This document shows positions 51,411 to 61,581 of a DNA stretch of 64,000 nucleotides, piece after piece. Both the position numbers and the translations under genes were made by a program. The stretch covers positions 31,902,956 to 31,966,955 of the forward strand of contig CM049318.1 in NCBI GenBank assembly GCA_026874595.1. The letters run 5' to 3'. This DNA is from Sipunculus nudus (taxonomy: Eukaryota; Annelida; Sipuncula; Golfingiida; Sipunculidae). The notes beneath the pieces were generated by a model, which worked only from the letters and a program-made list of their open reading frames with translations, was not told where the DNA came from and did not search any database. Numbering within the stretch: the stretch's first letter is position 1; each line of letters starts with the position of its first letter.

Positions 51411-52058
51411 TCATAGGGGTGTACCGGCACTAGAGGCCAACACTTCACCTAACCTATCGTGTAACCCGTTGATCACATTTTGTAGCGATCTCCTGTCACG
51501 CCTGTTTATCAAGTCCACGAAACTGTCCGTCAAATCACCGTCCGACAGAGAACGGCCTATGCCAGAAGTTTCTCGTTGCCTTCTTCTCCTTCTCCTTCTC
51601 CTGCTATCCATACTACTGCGGGGTGTCTGAAACTCGTCTTGATCTTCCGTGTACATAATGGGAGGGGCATAAACATCCGTATCTTCAGGAGACCTGGGGG
51701 AAATTCTTCTGCGCGGTGTAGGCAAATAAGGACTAGCCCCAGTAGTGTTCGGTATGCGCAAACCACTGCGAGTCAGTGCTGGTGAAGGGCAAATGCTGAC
51801 TCCAGAAGCTGCGTACGGGTTCATACTACCGTGATGCTGTCTGTATAGTTTACCGTTGTCTTGCATAAGTTGCATGAGTTGAATACGACTGGTAATGGCT
51901 TTCGGGTTTTTAGTTTTCTCTATCAATTTCGTCATTTTCTGTTTGTTCTGATTGTACTGCTGCGTCACCGGGTCCGGAATCGGAGCTTGCTCCGACAGGC
52001 GAGTCAACACCTCCTCCAGCTTCTTCATCACTGTAGCTGGGATAGTCGTCTGCGTCAT
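51411..52058 (-). CDS. Coiled-coil/Arg-rich protein, 215 aa
   Basis: First ATG at 52058 (MTQTTIPATVMKKLEEVLTR). The N-terminal helix is followed by a Lys/Gln-rich helical part, a Pro/Ser/Thr-rich linker, an Arg block (SMDSRRRRRRRRQRETSG) and a C-terminal SFVDLINRRDRRSLQNVING helix. It lies between the histone-fold gene and the integrase. It could be a DNA-binding virion or replication factor; no family is recognised. The frame is intact. Confidence 0.55.
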   Translation of the reverse strand: MTQTTIPATVMKKLEEVLTRLSEQAPIPDPVTQQYNQNKQKMTKLIEKTKNPKAITSRIQLMQLMQDNGKLYRQHHGSMNPYAASGVSICPSPALTRSGLRIPNTTGASPYLPTPRRRISPRSPEDTDVYAPPIMYTEDQDEFQTPRSSMDSRRRRRRRRQRETSGIGRSLSDGDLTDSFVDLINRRDRRSLQNVINGLHDRLGEVLASSAGTPL

Positions 52059-52080
52059 CTTGCTCCTCGTCCGTGATCTC

Positions 52081-52536
52081 TTACTCACTCTCAGGTGTTA
52101 CGGACTCTTTTTTCTTAAGGGTTTTCTCCCTAGATTTTTCAGAAGCGGCGTTGGTTTTAGGAGTAAAAAAAGGAACGTCCACTAAGGGTACTTTACTGTC
52201 CACAAACTTTATTATTTTTGGTCCCATTTCGGCTATGTATTTCTTCGCCGTTACACGGCGTTTGGCTTTACTAGCTCCTCTCGATCCCATATTTACTAAA
52301 TGTTTTTTTACACGGGTGAATTTTCGTTTCTCTTTAGGGGTCATGGGATATTCTTCATATAATATTTTTTCGGCTTCCCGGGTTAAAATATCGAGAAAAT
52401 CCGTACCAGCCCCAGCCGCTACTTTACGTATCTTTCTTTTGTTCACATTACCCTTTTCGTCCACCCCTTTTAATATACGAGAGGCGTACGAACTGTAAGG
52501 CATGTATTCCTTCACGTACGTTTCTACGAAGGACAT
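52081..52536 (-). CDS. Histone-fold protein, H2B-like, 151 aa
   Basis: ATG at 52536. Residues ~13-60 read YSSYASRILKGVDEKGNVNK followed by KIRKVAAGAGTDFLDILTRE and AEKIL. The spacing of LKxV, a Gly turn, then D-x7-EA matches helix 1, loop 1 and helix 2 of histone H2B (LKxV...G...D.......EA). A later basic RRVTAKKYIAEMGPKII fits loop 2/helix 3. Basic residues dominate throughout. Length slightly exceeds core H2B, with extra segments between helices 2 and 3 and a Lys-rich tail. It would compact DNA or occupy nucleosome-like complexes in the particle or nucleus. The assignment rests on pattern only. The frame is intact, next to the packaging ATPase. Confidence 0.5.
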   Translation of the reverse strand: MSFVETYVKEYMPYSSYASRILKGVDEKGNVNKRKIRKVAAGAGTDFLDILTREAEKILYEEYPMTPKEKRKFTRVKKHLVNMGSRGASKAKRRVTAKKYIAEMGPKIIKFVDSKVPLVDVPFFTPKTNAASEKSREKTLKKKESVTPESE

Positions 52537-52600
52537 GGTTGCTAAAAAGGTTTTTACTCAATCTCAGATGATTACTCGATGTAAGCCACAGCATTTAGTA

Positions 52601-53386
52601 CTACTTTAGTACCTTTGTGGGGGGTATACCGAACGTGATATGACCATTAGAATTTTGTGTGGTATTGACAGTGAAAAATTCATTTGGGCCCAATTCGGAT
52701 ATAGCTTTATCAAACTTATCTTTCATATTCATTTGGGCTCCTAACATCTTATACTGACGCGTGTCTACAGGATTTTTGAATAAATGATAATAATGAGCAT
52801 TCAAACGTATGCTCCTTCCTTGTTTTCCATGTGCGTATAAATTTTGTGTCAACATAAAAACAGAACAATTAGAATGATGTCCCGTACGTAGAAACAAATC
52901 AGACATAAAAGGGGAAGAATTCACTTCGTTCATTAAATCATCGACTATGATCAAAGTCCTTTTAGGGTTAACACCGTCACTGAATTCTGTACGGTTAAGA
53001 AGTTTTTTCAACAACTCTTCGTTTTGTAAAGTCAGACCTTTCAATTTCTCATCAATTTTCATCTGATCATATATGGGTTGTTCATTATTATACAAAAGGA
53101 TGACTTGCTCCATAGGCTCTTTAAACCAACCAATATCCAAAACGTTTTTCACTAAAGTGGTCTTACCAGCACCAGAGGGACCTACGATCATGTGGTTGCA
53201 GGGGTGGTTAAACCTATAATCGTTTTCAGACCCATAGGTTTAAACGGATTTCACACATTCCAACAACTCTATCCTCAGCCCAGCATCATTTATTATCCTT
53301 TCAACCATTCGTTTAATCTCATCTTTTTTATATTCTTCCTCATCACGCTTCATCACATTCACCATATTTTCTATTGGTTCAACCAT
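52601..53386 (-). pseudogene. ATP: FtsK/HerA-type packaging ATPase with in-frame TAA near the N-terminus
   Basis: The main frame gives Walker A GPSGAGKT (53182-53159 region), Walker B TLIIVDDLM at about residue 87 from the internal ATG (53191), and a MLTQNLYAHGKQG sensor-like motif. The reading frame extends upstream of 53191 through FNHPCNHM, as in relatives, to a TAA at 53240-53242. Beyond it the same frame is open to an ATG at 53386 (MVEPIENMVNVMKRD). Either translation starts at 53191 with a short N-terminus, or the gene carries a nonsense codon. The protein pumps the genome into the capsid. Confidence 0.85.
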
Positions 53387-53403
53387 GTTGAGGAAAAAAC
53401 ACG

Positions 53404-53538
53404 AACTCTTGCTTACAGTTGAACTGGACGATAACGTTAAATAAGGTCTGCTTAACAGTACAGTATGGAAAATATGCACAGTTTAAGTGTACAAAATAAA
53501 AGAACGTACCATTCATTTAACTGTAACACTTGTTTTTT

Positions 53539-53607
<69 letters not shown>

Positions 53608-53715
53608 ACTCTTGTTTACAGTTGAAATTTACTGCCTAACAGTACAATATGGAAAATCTGCACAGTTTGATGTACAAAATAAAACAAAAACATCCTGTCT
53701 ATTTGACTGTTACAC
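53404..53715. repeat. Direct ~110-bp repeat flanking a (TA)n tract between the ATPase and polymerase genes
   Basis: The segment from AACTCTTGCTTACAGTTGAA, through CTTAACAGTACAGTATGGAA, TGCACAGTTTAAGTGTACAA and AATAAAA to TAACTGTAACACTTG (53404-53530), recurs with changes at 53606-53715 after the TA array (53549-53605). The region is otherwise non-coding. Confidence 0.8.
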
Positions 53716-56700
53716 TCATATAGTTACAATATATGTCGATCATCGTTATGATAATCATCATCATCGTCTTCATACCCATCCCTATCCCCTTTATGCATTT
53801 CATCATCCCCTAATAATCCCATTTCCCTCCTAACATCATCTGGTTCTTCTTGTGTAAACCCACCAAAATGATAAATTTCTAACCTCTTTCTAAGTATATC
53901 TTTACTTTGTACTGTGACTGTTTTTACTTTTGGTTTTACCACTTGACCTCTAGGTTGTATCAAAGTATAATTCTTGAGAGCTGGTTTCAAAGTTATATTT
54001 AAAGGTTCGGTGTGAATGCCGTCTTCACACACGACCCGCTTTTTATACAGATAAGAAAACCCTTTTTTCTCTTGTAATATGTCACCATTCTACCGTTTAC
54101 CATTTTAATACCTTTGTTCTTGACATTTTTACCCACTCCAGTTTGTAATGTTTCTTTCATGGTGTCCCATGCAGATTTTACTAAATGTTTATTCACCCCT
54201 TTCAGTGCACTTTTCTGTAGCCCACCCGACACATGCAAACAATAAGACTTCGAACACAGAGCAATTAAGCGGTCTCCAACACATTCCAATTTAAACAGGC
54301 CTGGTGTTTTCTGATCATATTCGTAATGCTTCTGACAACACTGACGTGGGAAAATACAACATTGAAATCAGGTTCCCAATCTGAAATAAATGAGATTTAA
54401 ATTCACATTGTAATTCAGGTTTAACCTGTGACAAAAGAGGGTGCCAACTGCTAAATATGTCCCGCCACGTGTTGGGTCGACACTTATCAAAATCGGGATG
54501 TAAATCAAAACCCACAGAAAAATACAATGAATCAGTGTCCATTTCCCCCAGTTCAAACTTGTCCCGACCCAAATATTTATAAACACAATCATAATAAAAT
54601 TGAAGCATACGCAATTTGGCTGTTTGCAAAATGAAAAATCCCAACTGTTTAGGTACATCAAAAGGTAAAGAACGGGGAGCCATTTCGACTTCATACATCC
54701 TTTCACGCTCGACCTGTCCCGTCAACGGGTCTTTTTTCTCATCTGCCACGACACACGACTGGCGGAAACGTGCGTCGTTGTGCATCTCATTCACACTGGC
54801 ATCCCCCTGGACATATTTGATTTTGCGGTGTTTGCGTTTGTTCATAAGGGTGGCCCCGTACGCTGCGTTTATGATCAGCTTTTGAGTGTTGGCTTCACAC
54901 TGCTTGTCCGGGTCGGCGGCCGCCTCTCGTCTAGCCGACGCTACACTGTCTACAAATGTTTTAAGTATTTTGTCACCCACCCATTCTAAGGCCTGATACA
55001 CACACTCCACCATCGCATCCTTTCCCATCAACTACCTCAGATAATCAGAAGAAAGCAAGACTTTGTCCACTTTCATACCGCCCACCAACGAACGAGTTTT
55101 AGTGTTGGTGGGATAATTGTTCTTTTCCATGTAACGGAACATGTGTTCTCCCACATGTTTCGCTTCTATGTCTACCGTCACAAAAAAGGGACACATCTCA
55201 CCGAAGTAGTGCTCCAAATGTTCGGGGACGCGAGCTTTGATTTCAAGAGCTCTGAAAAACTTTCCCTCTTTCACACGATTTAACAGTGCTTGAGTAGTCA
55301 AAGGTTCACGTTTTACTTTTGAAGTTCTTTGCAACTTTTTAAAAGTTTGCGGTAAATTGTTGAAATACTGATAATTCCTGTTACCTTTACGGAACTCGCA
55401 TTCCCACCAGGTGACAACTTTCAACCCAGTCATATCTTCAATCATTTCCTTTCGCACGCGTGTTCTTTTCAATTTCTGTTTAGATTCGTCGGTACCCCTG
55501 TCCTTGTTAAATTCACAGTCGTGTCCGTGCACAAAACATCCGTTCACCCCGTATATACAACGTCCCCTCTCGTCCACCCCGTCCACTCTGAAAGGTCCCA
55601 CATTCATTTGTTTTCCCATGTTTATCTGGTGTTTCAGCATTCGCCCTTGAGGTAGAAAATTGTATTTACTCTCCCACAACATAACGTCTCTTTCTAACCG
55701 AGATATTTTCGACAAAGTGTCTCTCGGCACAAACACCCTTTCACTCACATCCACAGGTATACCATGGTCCTCGTCAGATTCGTCTGCGAGTGTGAAGCCT
55801 TCCTCCACAAACGAAGGAGGACCCCAAAACAGTGGCGCACCGTTTGGCAGATCACAGCTCATGGCAAACGGGTAGAGGCTGTTCGCATCAAAACCCAATA
55901 CCGCTTTACAAAGCTCACCCTCTTTCCCCCTGAGTAAAGTTTCCCCGGCACTGTTGTACCTTGTAAAAATTATGGAAGGACCACCCACAATATTACGTTC
56001 AATGAGAGGTTCCACGTTGGCCCAATTTTCAGAATTTAAAGAAAAACCCAAGAAACCAGGATGCTCGGCAGCCGAACGAAACATTCGTATGCGAGACAAC
56101 CCGGGTAAACTGACACATTCTTTTAACACATCAACCCCGTGTTTGTGAGTCAACTCCAACCAATGATGCACTGCTTCTTTAAAAGGTCTAACATCTAAAT
56201 CATTATAATATCGTAAATAATCTTTGAAAGTGGACATATTATTTTCTTGCCACACAGACAAACAATGTTGATAATTCCCATAAATTTCTTTTTCATCCCC
56301 ACCCAATGTGTTGGATTCCCTCACGGTAGAATAAAAAGCTTCAGCCAGAGGCAGCTGGGTCTCATCCAATTTATCAACATGTGAAAACCACTCATAGGGA
56401 AAAAAACCTTTTTCCTCTTTGACCCCATGGGCCTTCATGAATTTAGCTAAACTAGTACCCGTTGATTGGAATTTATACATATCTAAGAAACGGAAAAGAA
56501 CTGGAACTGTAACTTTTGTGTAGGCACTACCCTGCTTAATAGTTTCTAAATCCCGATCAATTTCACCTTCTTCCTGCAATAATTTATGTAAACCAGGCAA
56601 CAAATAGTCTTTGGTAAGGTTAAAATCATATTTTGAGGAATTATAACCTAAAACAGGTATCTCAGATTTATAATTCCTGAAAGAACCAAACGTTTTCCAT

Positions 56701-58920
56701 ACGTGTTTATTCCACTGCTCCCCCCGCTTAGCATACAAATTCATATCCCCCTTCAATCTACCTCCTTGTTCTTCCCTCAATTTATTACATTCCTGAACTT
56801 TAACCGTAGCATTTTCAGCTCTGGTTTTCATGGCTGCTGTATCATAATAAAATTTACGTTCAATGCGTTTTTTTAACCCCTTCCGTATATTCATTAAGGT
56901 CTGAATGAACTTTGCAATTAAACGTTCTGGGTCCGTGTCATAAACGTGCACTACCTCATCGTCCAGTGTAGAGGTCACACTGAAAGAAACTGGGCGGTGC
57001 ACGGATGTGTATCGCGTCTTGTCCGTGTCGGTCATGTCGTGGTCTGTTTCCAATAAAGGTTCAAAGTCATAAACAATAAAATCTTTGTACATTTTCTTGC
57101 CAGATTCCACACCCACCCCACAGGTTAAAAGTTTGTCCCATATAGTATCATATAACTTATTGAACCCTCCCACAAACTTATACTTGGGACATAGATCCCC
57201 GTCACAGTGAGACTCACGACGTGATAAATTACCAGGTTGGCTGAAATGTCTGCCGCATACGCGACATTTATATGAACCTACGTAACCATCAAATTTACAA
57301 ATCCAAGACAAATGTCCCTGAATTACACAATCCTCTGTCAATTGTTCATCTTTACAGTATAAATCTAACTTTAAACTATTAGGATAAGAAGTGAGACCTT
57401 TATATACATGCACGGCTTGCAAAGTGTGCTTTGTACGACGTGTTTTATTGGTATTGGGGTCCAAAATTTCACGTCGGTAAACATCAATATTAATTTGAAA
57501 TATTTCTTCTAACAAAGGAAAATCTGACAACTGAATCCCCGGAAATACATCTACCAAAACATTCACGGGTTTAGCCGAGTGTGCTTGATGAGACGCAGTT
57601 TCCCTACACCCTAAAATATTTACACCCTCCCATTTTCTGTCTTCCCTTTTCTCCCACCACACAAATAATTTTTTGGCGACTTTTTCAATTTCAAAAGATT
57701 TATTCCCCAATGTACCTTTTGTATGTTTTCGGATGTGACAAGCGGCCAGTGCACCGAAAAAACAGAGGTTATCAGTAACTGTTTTCCGTTTAGAATTTGT
57801 GAATATTGAACGGGACTGTAAAAGTTCGGCGGGTAATTGATTTGTATTCAAATGACCTAAATTATATCCTAAATCAAACGTGTAATACCGAACGTTAACC
57901 GGGGCTATCAATTCCCATGCGGTATCATCGCGTGTCATCAACATATCGGGAATGTCATTGGCGAACATACTCTCAACGACACTCTCGATATCTTGACGGT
58001 TTGAGATGCGGTGAGGCATTTCATCTTTATTTTCATCGTCTTTTAAAATTTTTTTCTGACACAGGGTGCTCCGCGCGAAAATACTTAAAGTCTTTATTCA
58101 ATTTAAATTGGAGTACCCTCCCAATTCCAATTTGGACTTTGAAAGCTGTGCCCATATCCCTGTAAATATGCGACAAATGTTCACGAATTAAATCGGGGGA
58201 AATTTCCTGATCAAATGCCAAAGAGAAATTATAAGTGTGGCAGGATGAATCCTGACTTCGCCCTTTTTTCACAGGAGGACAGTAACTTTTTTGTGGGGAC
58301 AAGTCAGGGTCACTGTACCGTGGACCAAATTCCTGGTAAATAGCTTTCTTATGGGCTTTCATAAAACTGTGAAAACCGTCTGGAGCATTTGGTAAATGAC
58401 TCCAACTGTGTAACATTCCGTCAGGTATGGTACTAAATGTCTCACCGCACGTTTCACACACAAACCTGGGAGTAGGAGGAGAAGCTACACTATTATCACT
58501 GTCTGAGTCTAAACAACGCTTTTTCCTTACACCGGCACCCCACATCTGAAAACATACATCCGTGTTCAGTTTTTTTTCCTTTTTAAACTTATACACATCA
58601 ATATACAAATCTGTATTCTCATCCAACACAATTTGTTGATGCGTGACAGTATCGCAACCTGGCACAGCACATAAAGATGGATGGTACAATTTTAACATTT
58701 TTATTTGAGCCATGTATTTATAATATAATTCTTGTATTGTTGCCCTGTTCATAGCCTGTAACTGGTCTTGACTTACAAACTGCGTATTCTCAATTTGTGA
58801 ATCTTTGACCGTGTCCTCTTCACCCGCTGTCAGTCTGTCAAAAGGGTCAAGCTGAATAGCTGCTTGAGCACATACCAATACATCCTCATGGTCACATATC
58901 CCTCTCTTACGAGCGGTTTT

Positions 58921-58996
58921 CTGAAAAACACGCAATGCATATACATGTATATCACCATCACTTGTGTAAACAAAATAAAATATAACCTATAGAAAC
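58921..58996 (-). other. Candidate intron 2 of the polymerase gene
   Basis: On the reverse strand the region ends with TTGCGTGTTTTTCAG, a good branch/pyrimidine/AG acceptor just before exon 3 (58920). The donor is ambiguous: GT at 58996 keeps the frame but is weak, while AG|GTTATA at 58986 is better placed but changes phase. Confidence 0.5.
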
Positions 58997-59212
58997 AAAA
59001 TGGCTCTCATCTTCTTCTTGCTCAGAGGAAAAGGTAGGGGACTTTTGCTGGGAAGGGGACCTATGCTCCACAACGTCCTGTGGAAACTGACCGCTGGGGA
59101 CAGACTCATCTTGATCCTCAGATAGAGCGCTGTGAGCTGGTACTTCCATCTCCTGCGCCACCTGCTGGTCCGACTCAATCTGACACATGTTCATTATATC
59201 TTTCAGACTGAT

Positions 59213-59328
59213 CTGAAAGTACATATAAAACATATCTTTAATAGTCGAGTTTTATTATCACAGATTATCAATATATCACAGTCTTAATTATATCACAGTC
59301 TAACAAGATGTGCAACATATTTACTTAC
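59213..59328 (-). other. Candidate intron 1 of the polymerase gene (116 bp)
   Basis: The donor CTG|GTAAGTAAATATG is a near-perfect consensus and the acceptor is ATGTACTTTCAG|ATC. Exon 1 in the AEAVAGL frame joins exon 2 (ISLKDIMNMCQ) in phase 0 without a stop, which strongly supports real splicing. Confidence 0.7.
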
Positions 59329-59329
59329 C

Positions 59330-59720
59330 AGACCAGCGACAGCTTCCGCAGCAGCTTGTGATACATCGGACATGGAATAAGGAGGCTGCACTGTAGATGG
59401 TGTCTTCTCAACAACAGGAGTGGTGCTGTTAGCAGTAGATGAAGATGGTTCTTTAATTTTAATTTATTTCTTTTGATATTGTTCAAATGTTTAATATTGT
59501 TCAAATGCTCCTCCAAATCTGCCTTCCTTTTAGCTACTTTTTTTGGAGTCCAGTACTTTAAACGGTCATGCGCACACACTCGATTTTTATGGTGCTTGTG
59601 GTAACCGTTATGATTATAAAATAACTTCCAACATCTGGTGCATTTATATGTTCCGTCCGGTAAAATATCTCTCGTGACACGCGGCTTTGGAGAGCCCTCA
59701 GGAATTTGGCTGCTGTCCAT
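59330..59720 (-). CDS. Leader exon 1 of the polymerase gene: C2H2 finger
   Basis: ATG at 59720. A finger-like CTRCWKLFYNHNGYHKHHKN lies at residues ~26-50, then a Lys-rich segment with an imperfect tandem HLNNIK duplication (59475-59510). The frame then shifts within an A/T-rich run near 59465 into a Ser/Thr/Pro linker (STPVVEKTPSTVQPP-like) ending AEAVAGL at the splice donor. Zinc fingers ahead of Polinton polymerases could aid origin or terminal-protein function (inference). It could also be an independent small gene. Confidence 0.55.
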
Positions 59721-59814
59721 GATGTTTGCACCCCGACCTACTGCACACCACTGACTTTACTCCTCTCTCTTCCCTCTTTTTAAACAGTAAACGTGCATCA
59801 ACGTACCTTTAATA

Positions 59815-60022
59815 AAAGGTAATAATAGGGTTACAGTTCTACCTTTTCATGATTGGGTTACAGTTCTCCCTTTTAAATGTGTAACAAAGTTCTCCCTTTC
59901 TTAAGGGTGAAGTCCTATTTCGTACCTATAATAAAAAAAAGAAATAATATCAGTCACAGTTCTCCCTTTTCATGATAGGGTTACAGTTCTACCTTTTCAT
60001 GATTGGGTTTCAGTTCTCCTTT
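59815..60022. repeat. Iterated GGGTTACAGTTCTACC motif cluster
   Basis: Four or five copies of a 15-25 bp motif (GGGTTACAGTTCTACCTTTT, with CTCCC variants, often followed by CATGATTGGG) lie between the polymerase leader exon and the gene ending at 60023. The core AGTTCTACCC resembles the motif making up the TIRs. Likely roles are promoter elements or replication sites (inference). Confidence 0.65.
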
Positions 60023-60568
60023 TTAAACGTGTAACACGGCGGGGTGGGATGCTGTCGGCCACGGGAATATACCGCGCACGAGTCCAATGGGATGCATACG
60101 TAAACAAAGGATGTTCACCGAGTCATCAAGCTCGTGAAAAGACTTAACACACTCTTCTGATGATACCTCGCCTGTTGTGGGATTACACCTAAAGTACATG
60201 GGGGCCACAAACACGTCAAAGTCCCCCCTGTCCCCCTCTAACAAATCACGCACCGATGTGTACAGGCACAAACGCCGTCTGAAGGCTTCGCGTAACCCTT
60301 TCAGTTGTGACGTGTGCATCTCTCTTTCATGTTTTATACGAAACATGTTTTCAGGGCGATTCCAAAAAGCCTTTTCCATTTCCCGAACCACGTTACAGAC
60401 CAAAAATATCTTTTGGAAACACGTCATATTCCCAGAGTTCAACGCTGTCTCAACTGCATGTAAGACCAGCATAATAAAGTCCCATATACCGATACGTGAC
60501 GACATTTCTTTGGCATCAGGGCGCGGTTCAGGGAACATTTCATTCATACAGGAAGAATCAATCACCAT
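60023..60568 (-). CDS. Unrecognised helical protein, 181 aa
   Basis: ATG at 60568. The product is helical with hydrophobic stretches (IWDFIMLVLHAVETALN; FQKIFLVCNVVREMEKAF) and an amphipathic Arg-rich KGLREAFRRRLCLYTSVRD. No domain is recognised. It is in the same reading frame as the preceding open frame (60605-61066), separated only by one TGA, so it may be the third part of a longer gene. Style and size resemble the left-end accessory genes. Confidence 0.6.
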   Translation of the reverse strand: MVIDSSCMNEMFPEPRPDAKEMSSRIGIWDFIMLVLHAVETALNSGNMTCFQKIFLVCNVVREMEKAFWNRPENMFRIKHEREMHTSQLKGLREAFRRRLCLYTSVRDLLEGDRGDFDVFVAPMYFRCNPTTGEVSSEECVKSFHELDDSVNILCLRMHPIGLVRGIFPWPTASHPAVLHV

Positions 60569-60604
60569 TGTGGTTTTCCCCGCGTTCTTGTAACACAGGT
60601 ACTT

Positions 60605-61066
60605 TCACTCGTATTTTGTTTCGACTTCGACCAACTGATTGTACGGCGCCTCATATCCCTGCATTTCTTTAATGCGTTCATAATCACACTTTCTGACAAA
60701 AAACAGTACTTCCACTGTATGTAAGTTGTATTCGCACCACAAATGTAATACACGCATAAAGAGGGCGTACACGTCTGGGATCAAATTCCCCCTGGACATA
60801 ACACTCATTATGTCCGCGCAAGTTAATCTCATCCTATACGGAACGGGTTCAGCGACATCATTGGGCAATTCTACTTTGTGCGTGCAACACACAATCATAG
60901 CATACATGTCTATGTATGCAATGATGGCGCGACGAAAACGAGACTGGGGGTCATATCTTATCGATTTACGCGACCAGTCTTTCGTGATAGCTAAAAAACC
61001 CTTCAGGGTTAACTGCATTACACGCTGAGCAGCATACCCCCGGATTTCTTTGTACCGGCTCGTCAC
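60605..61066 (-). CDS. Unrecognised helical protein, ~150 aa, no ATG at its start
   Basis: The open frame runs from just after a TAA (61091-61093) to a TGA (60605-60607). The first ATG is about 15 codons in (MQLTLKGFLAITKDW). Helical segments include FRRAIIAYIDMYAMIVCCTH and DVYALFMRVLHLWCEYN. It is in frame with the pieces on both sides, so it is probably the middle of one interrupted gene. The function is unknown. Confidence 0.5.
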   Translation of the reverse strand: MTSRYKEIRGYAAQRVMQLTLKGFLAITKDWSRKSIRYDPQSRFRRAIIAYIDMYAMIVCCTHKVELPNDVAEPVPYRMRLTCADIMSVMSRGNLIPDVYALFMRVLHLWCEYNLHTVEVLFFVRKCDYERIKEMQGYEAPYNQLVEVETKYE

Positions 61067-61090
61067 ACGTCCGTCAGCAGTACTGATGCC

Positions 61091-61456
61091 TTAGTCACGC
61101 ACAACCAACCCAGATTCGACTACGTCATACAATAAGCGTGAACACTTACCGGTTTCCTTACAGTCACAACATATTGTCTTGCCATAAACCACGGGAGAAG
61201 CGGACGCAAACGGTTGTGTCTTGGCGAGTTTCTTACCGGCCATTCGGAAATGGTTCCTCCTATCCCCACCGCAAGCTTGCCTGTGAAGATGTATCGTTGG
61301 TCCAAAATTGTCCACCCCAATAAATGCTTTAACCAGCTCCATCACGAAGCAAGCATATCGACATAACGGGTACACGCGTGCATAACATGTACGCAACCGA
61401 TATTCCCTGGCGGTATTGTACACATCAAGAACGAGCGAAAACTCCTGGTTATCCAT
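61091..61456 (-). CDS. Unrecognised Cys-containing protein, 121 aa
   Basis: First ATG at 61456 (MDNQEFSLVLDVYNTAR). It contains a likely zinc site CCDCKETGKCSRL near the C-terminus and a helical CRYACFVMELVKAFIGV. It ends with TAA at 61091-61093, after which the same frame remains open. It is the right-most gene of the element. The CxxC motif vaguely parallels that in the left-block protein at 26480-27010. Confidence 0.55.
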   Translation of the reverse strand: MDNQEFSLVLDVYNTAREYRLRTCYARVYPLCRYACFVMELVKAFIGVDNFGPTIHLHRQACGGDRRNHFRMAGKKLAKTQPFASASPVVYGKTICCDCKETGKCSRLLYDVVESGLVVRD

Positions 61457-61574
61457 GTCTAGATGTAGATTATTCAACAGTTAAAGATATGTATACAGAC
61501 ACTATAAAGAAAACAGAAAAAAAATCTGACCTGACGAACTAGGAGCGCTGTGACACACTGAGCCTCTCTCAGAG

Positions 61575-61581
61575 ATTTATA
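61575..61581 (-). promoter_or_regulatory. TATA box upstream of the right-end reverse gene block
   Basis: Reverse strand reads GGTATAAATCTC, about 120 bp upstream of the ATG at 61456. It could drive the right-end genes. Confidence 0.45.

Larger units (their letters stand above)
53724..59720 (-). pseudogene. pPolB: Protein-primed family B DNA polymerase with spliced zinc-finger leader exons, several breaks
   Basis: The main frame (58019-55032) carries Exo I YDFEPLL (~residue 315), a CRVCGRHF zinc motif (~255), Exo II YNSSKYDF (~460), Exo III YYNDLDVRPF (~606) and Pol A FDANSLYPFAM (~711). After an in-frame TAG (55032-55034) the same frame has Pol B KLIINAAYGA and Pol C MDTDSLYF. One-base shifts follow near 54350 and 54065, and the tail ends at 53724. 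Upstream, 58035-58920 encodes an N-terminal region (C2H2-like CETCGETFSTIPDG) joined through an A7 run. Two further exons reach an ATG at 59720. All catalytic motifs survive, but no unbroken frame does. Confidence 0.85.

Noticed and set aside
51915-52080. Acidic frame following the stop of the histone-fold gene
   Set aside because: It is open and Asp/Glu-rich, but it overlaps the coiled-coil gene in another frame, which has an ATG and a more protein-like sequence.
60560-60600. P-loop-like NAGKTT at the start of the 60568 gene
   Set aside because: Lacks the Gly four residues before GK required for Walker A and has no Walker B downstream.
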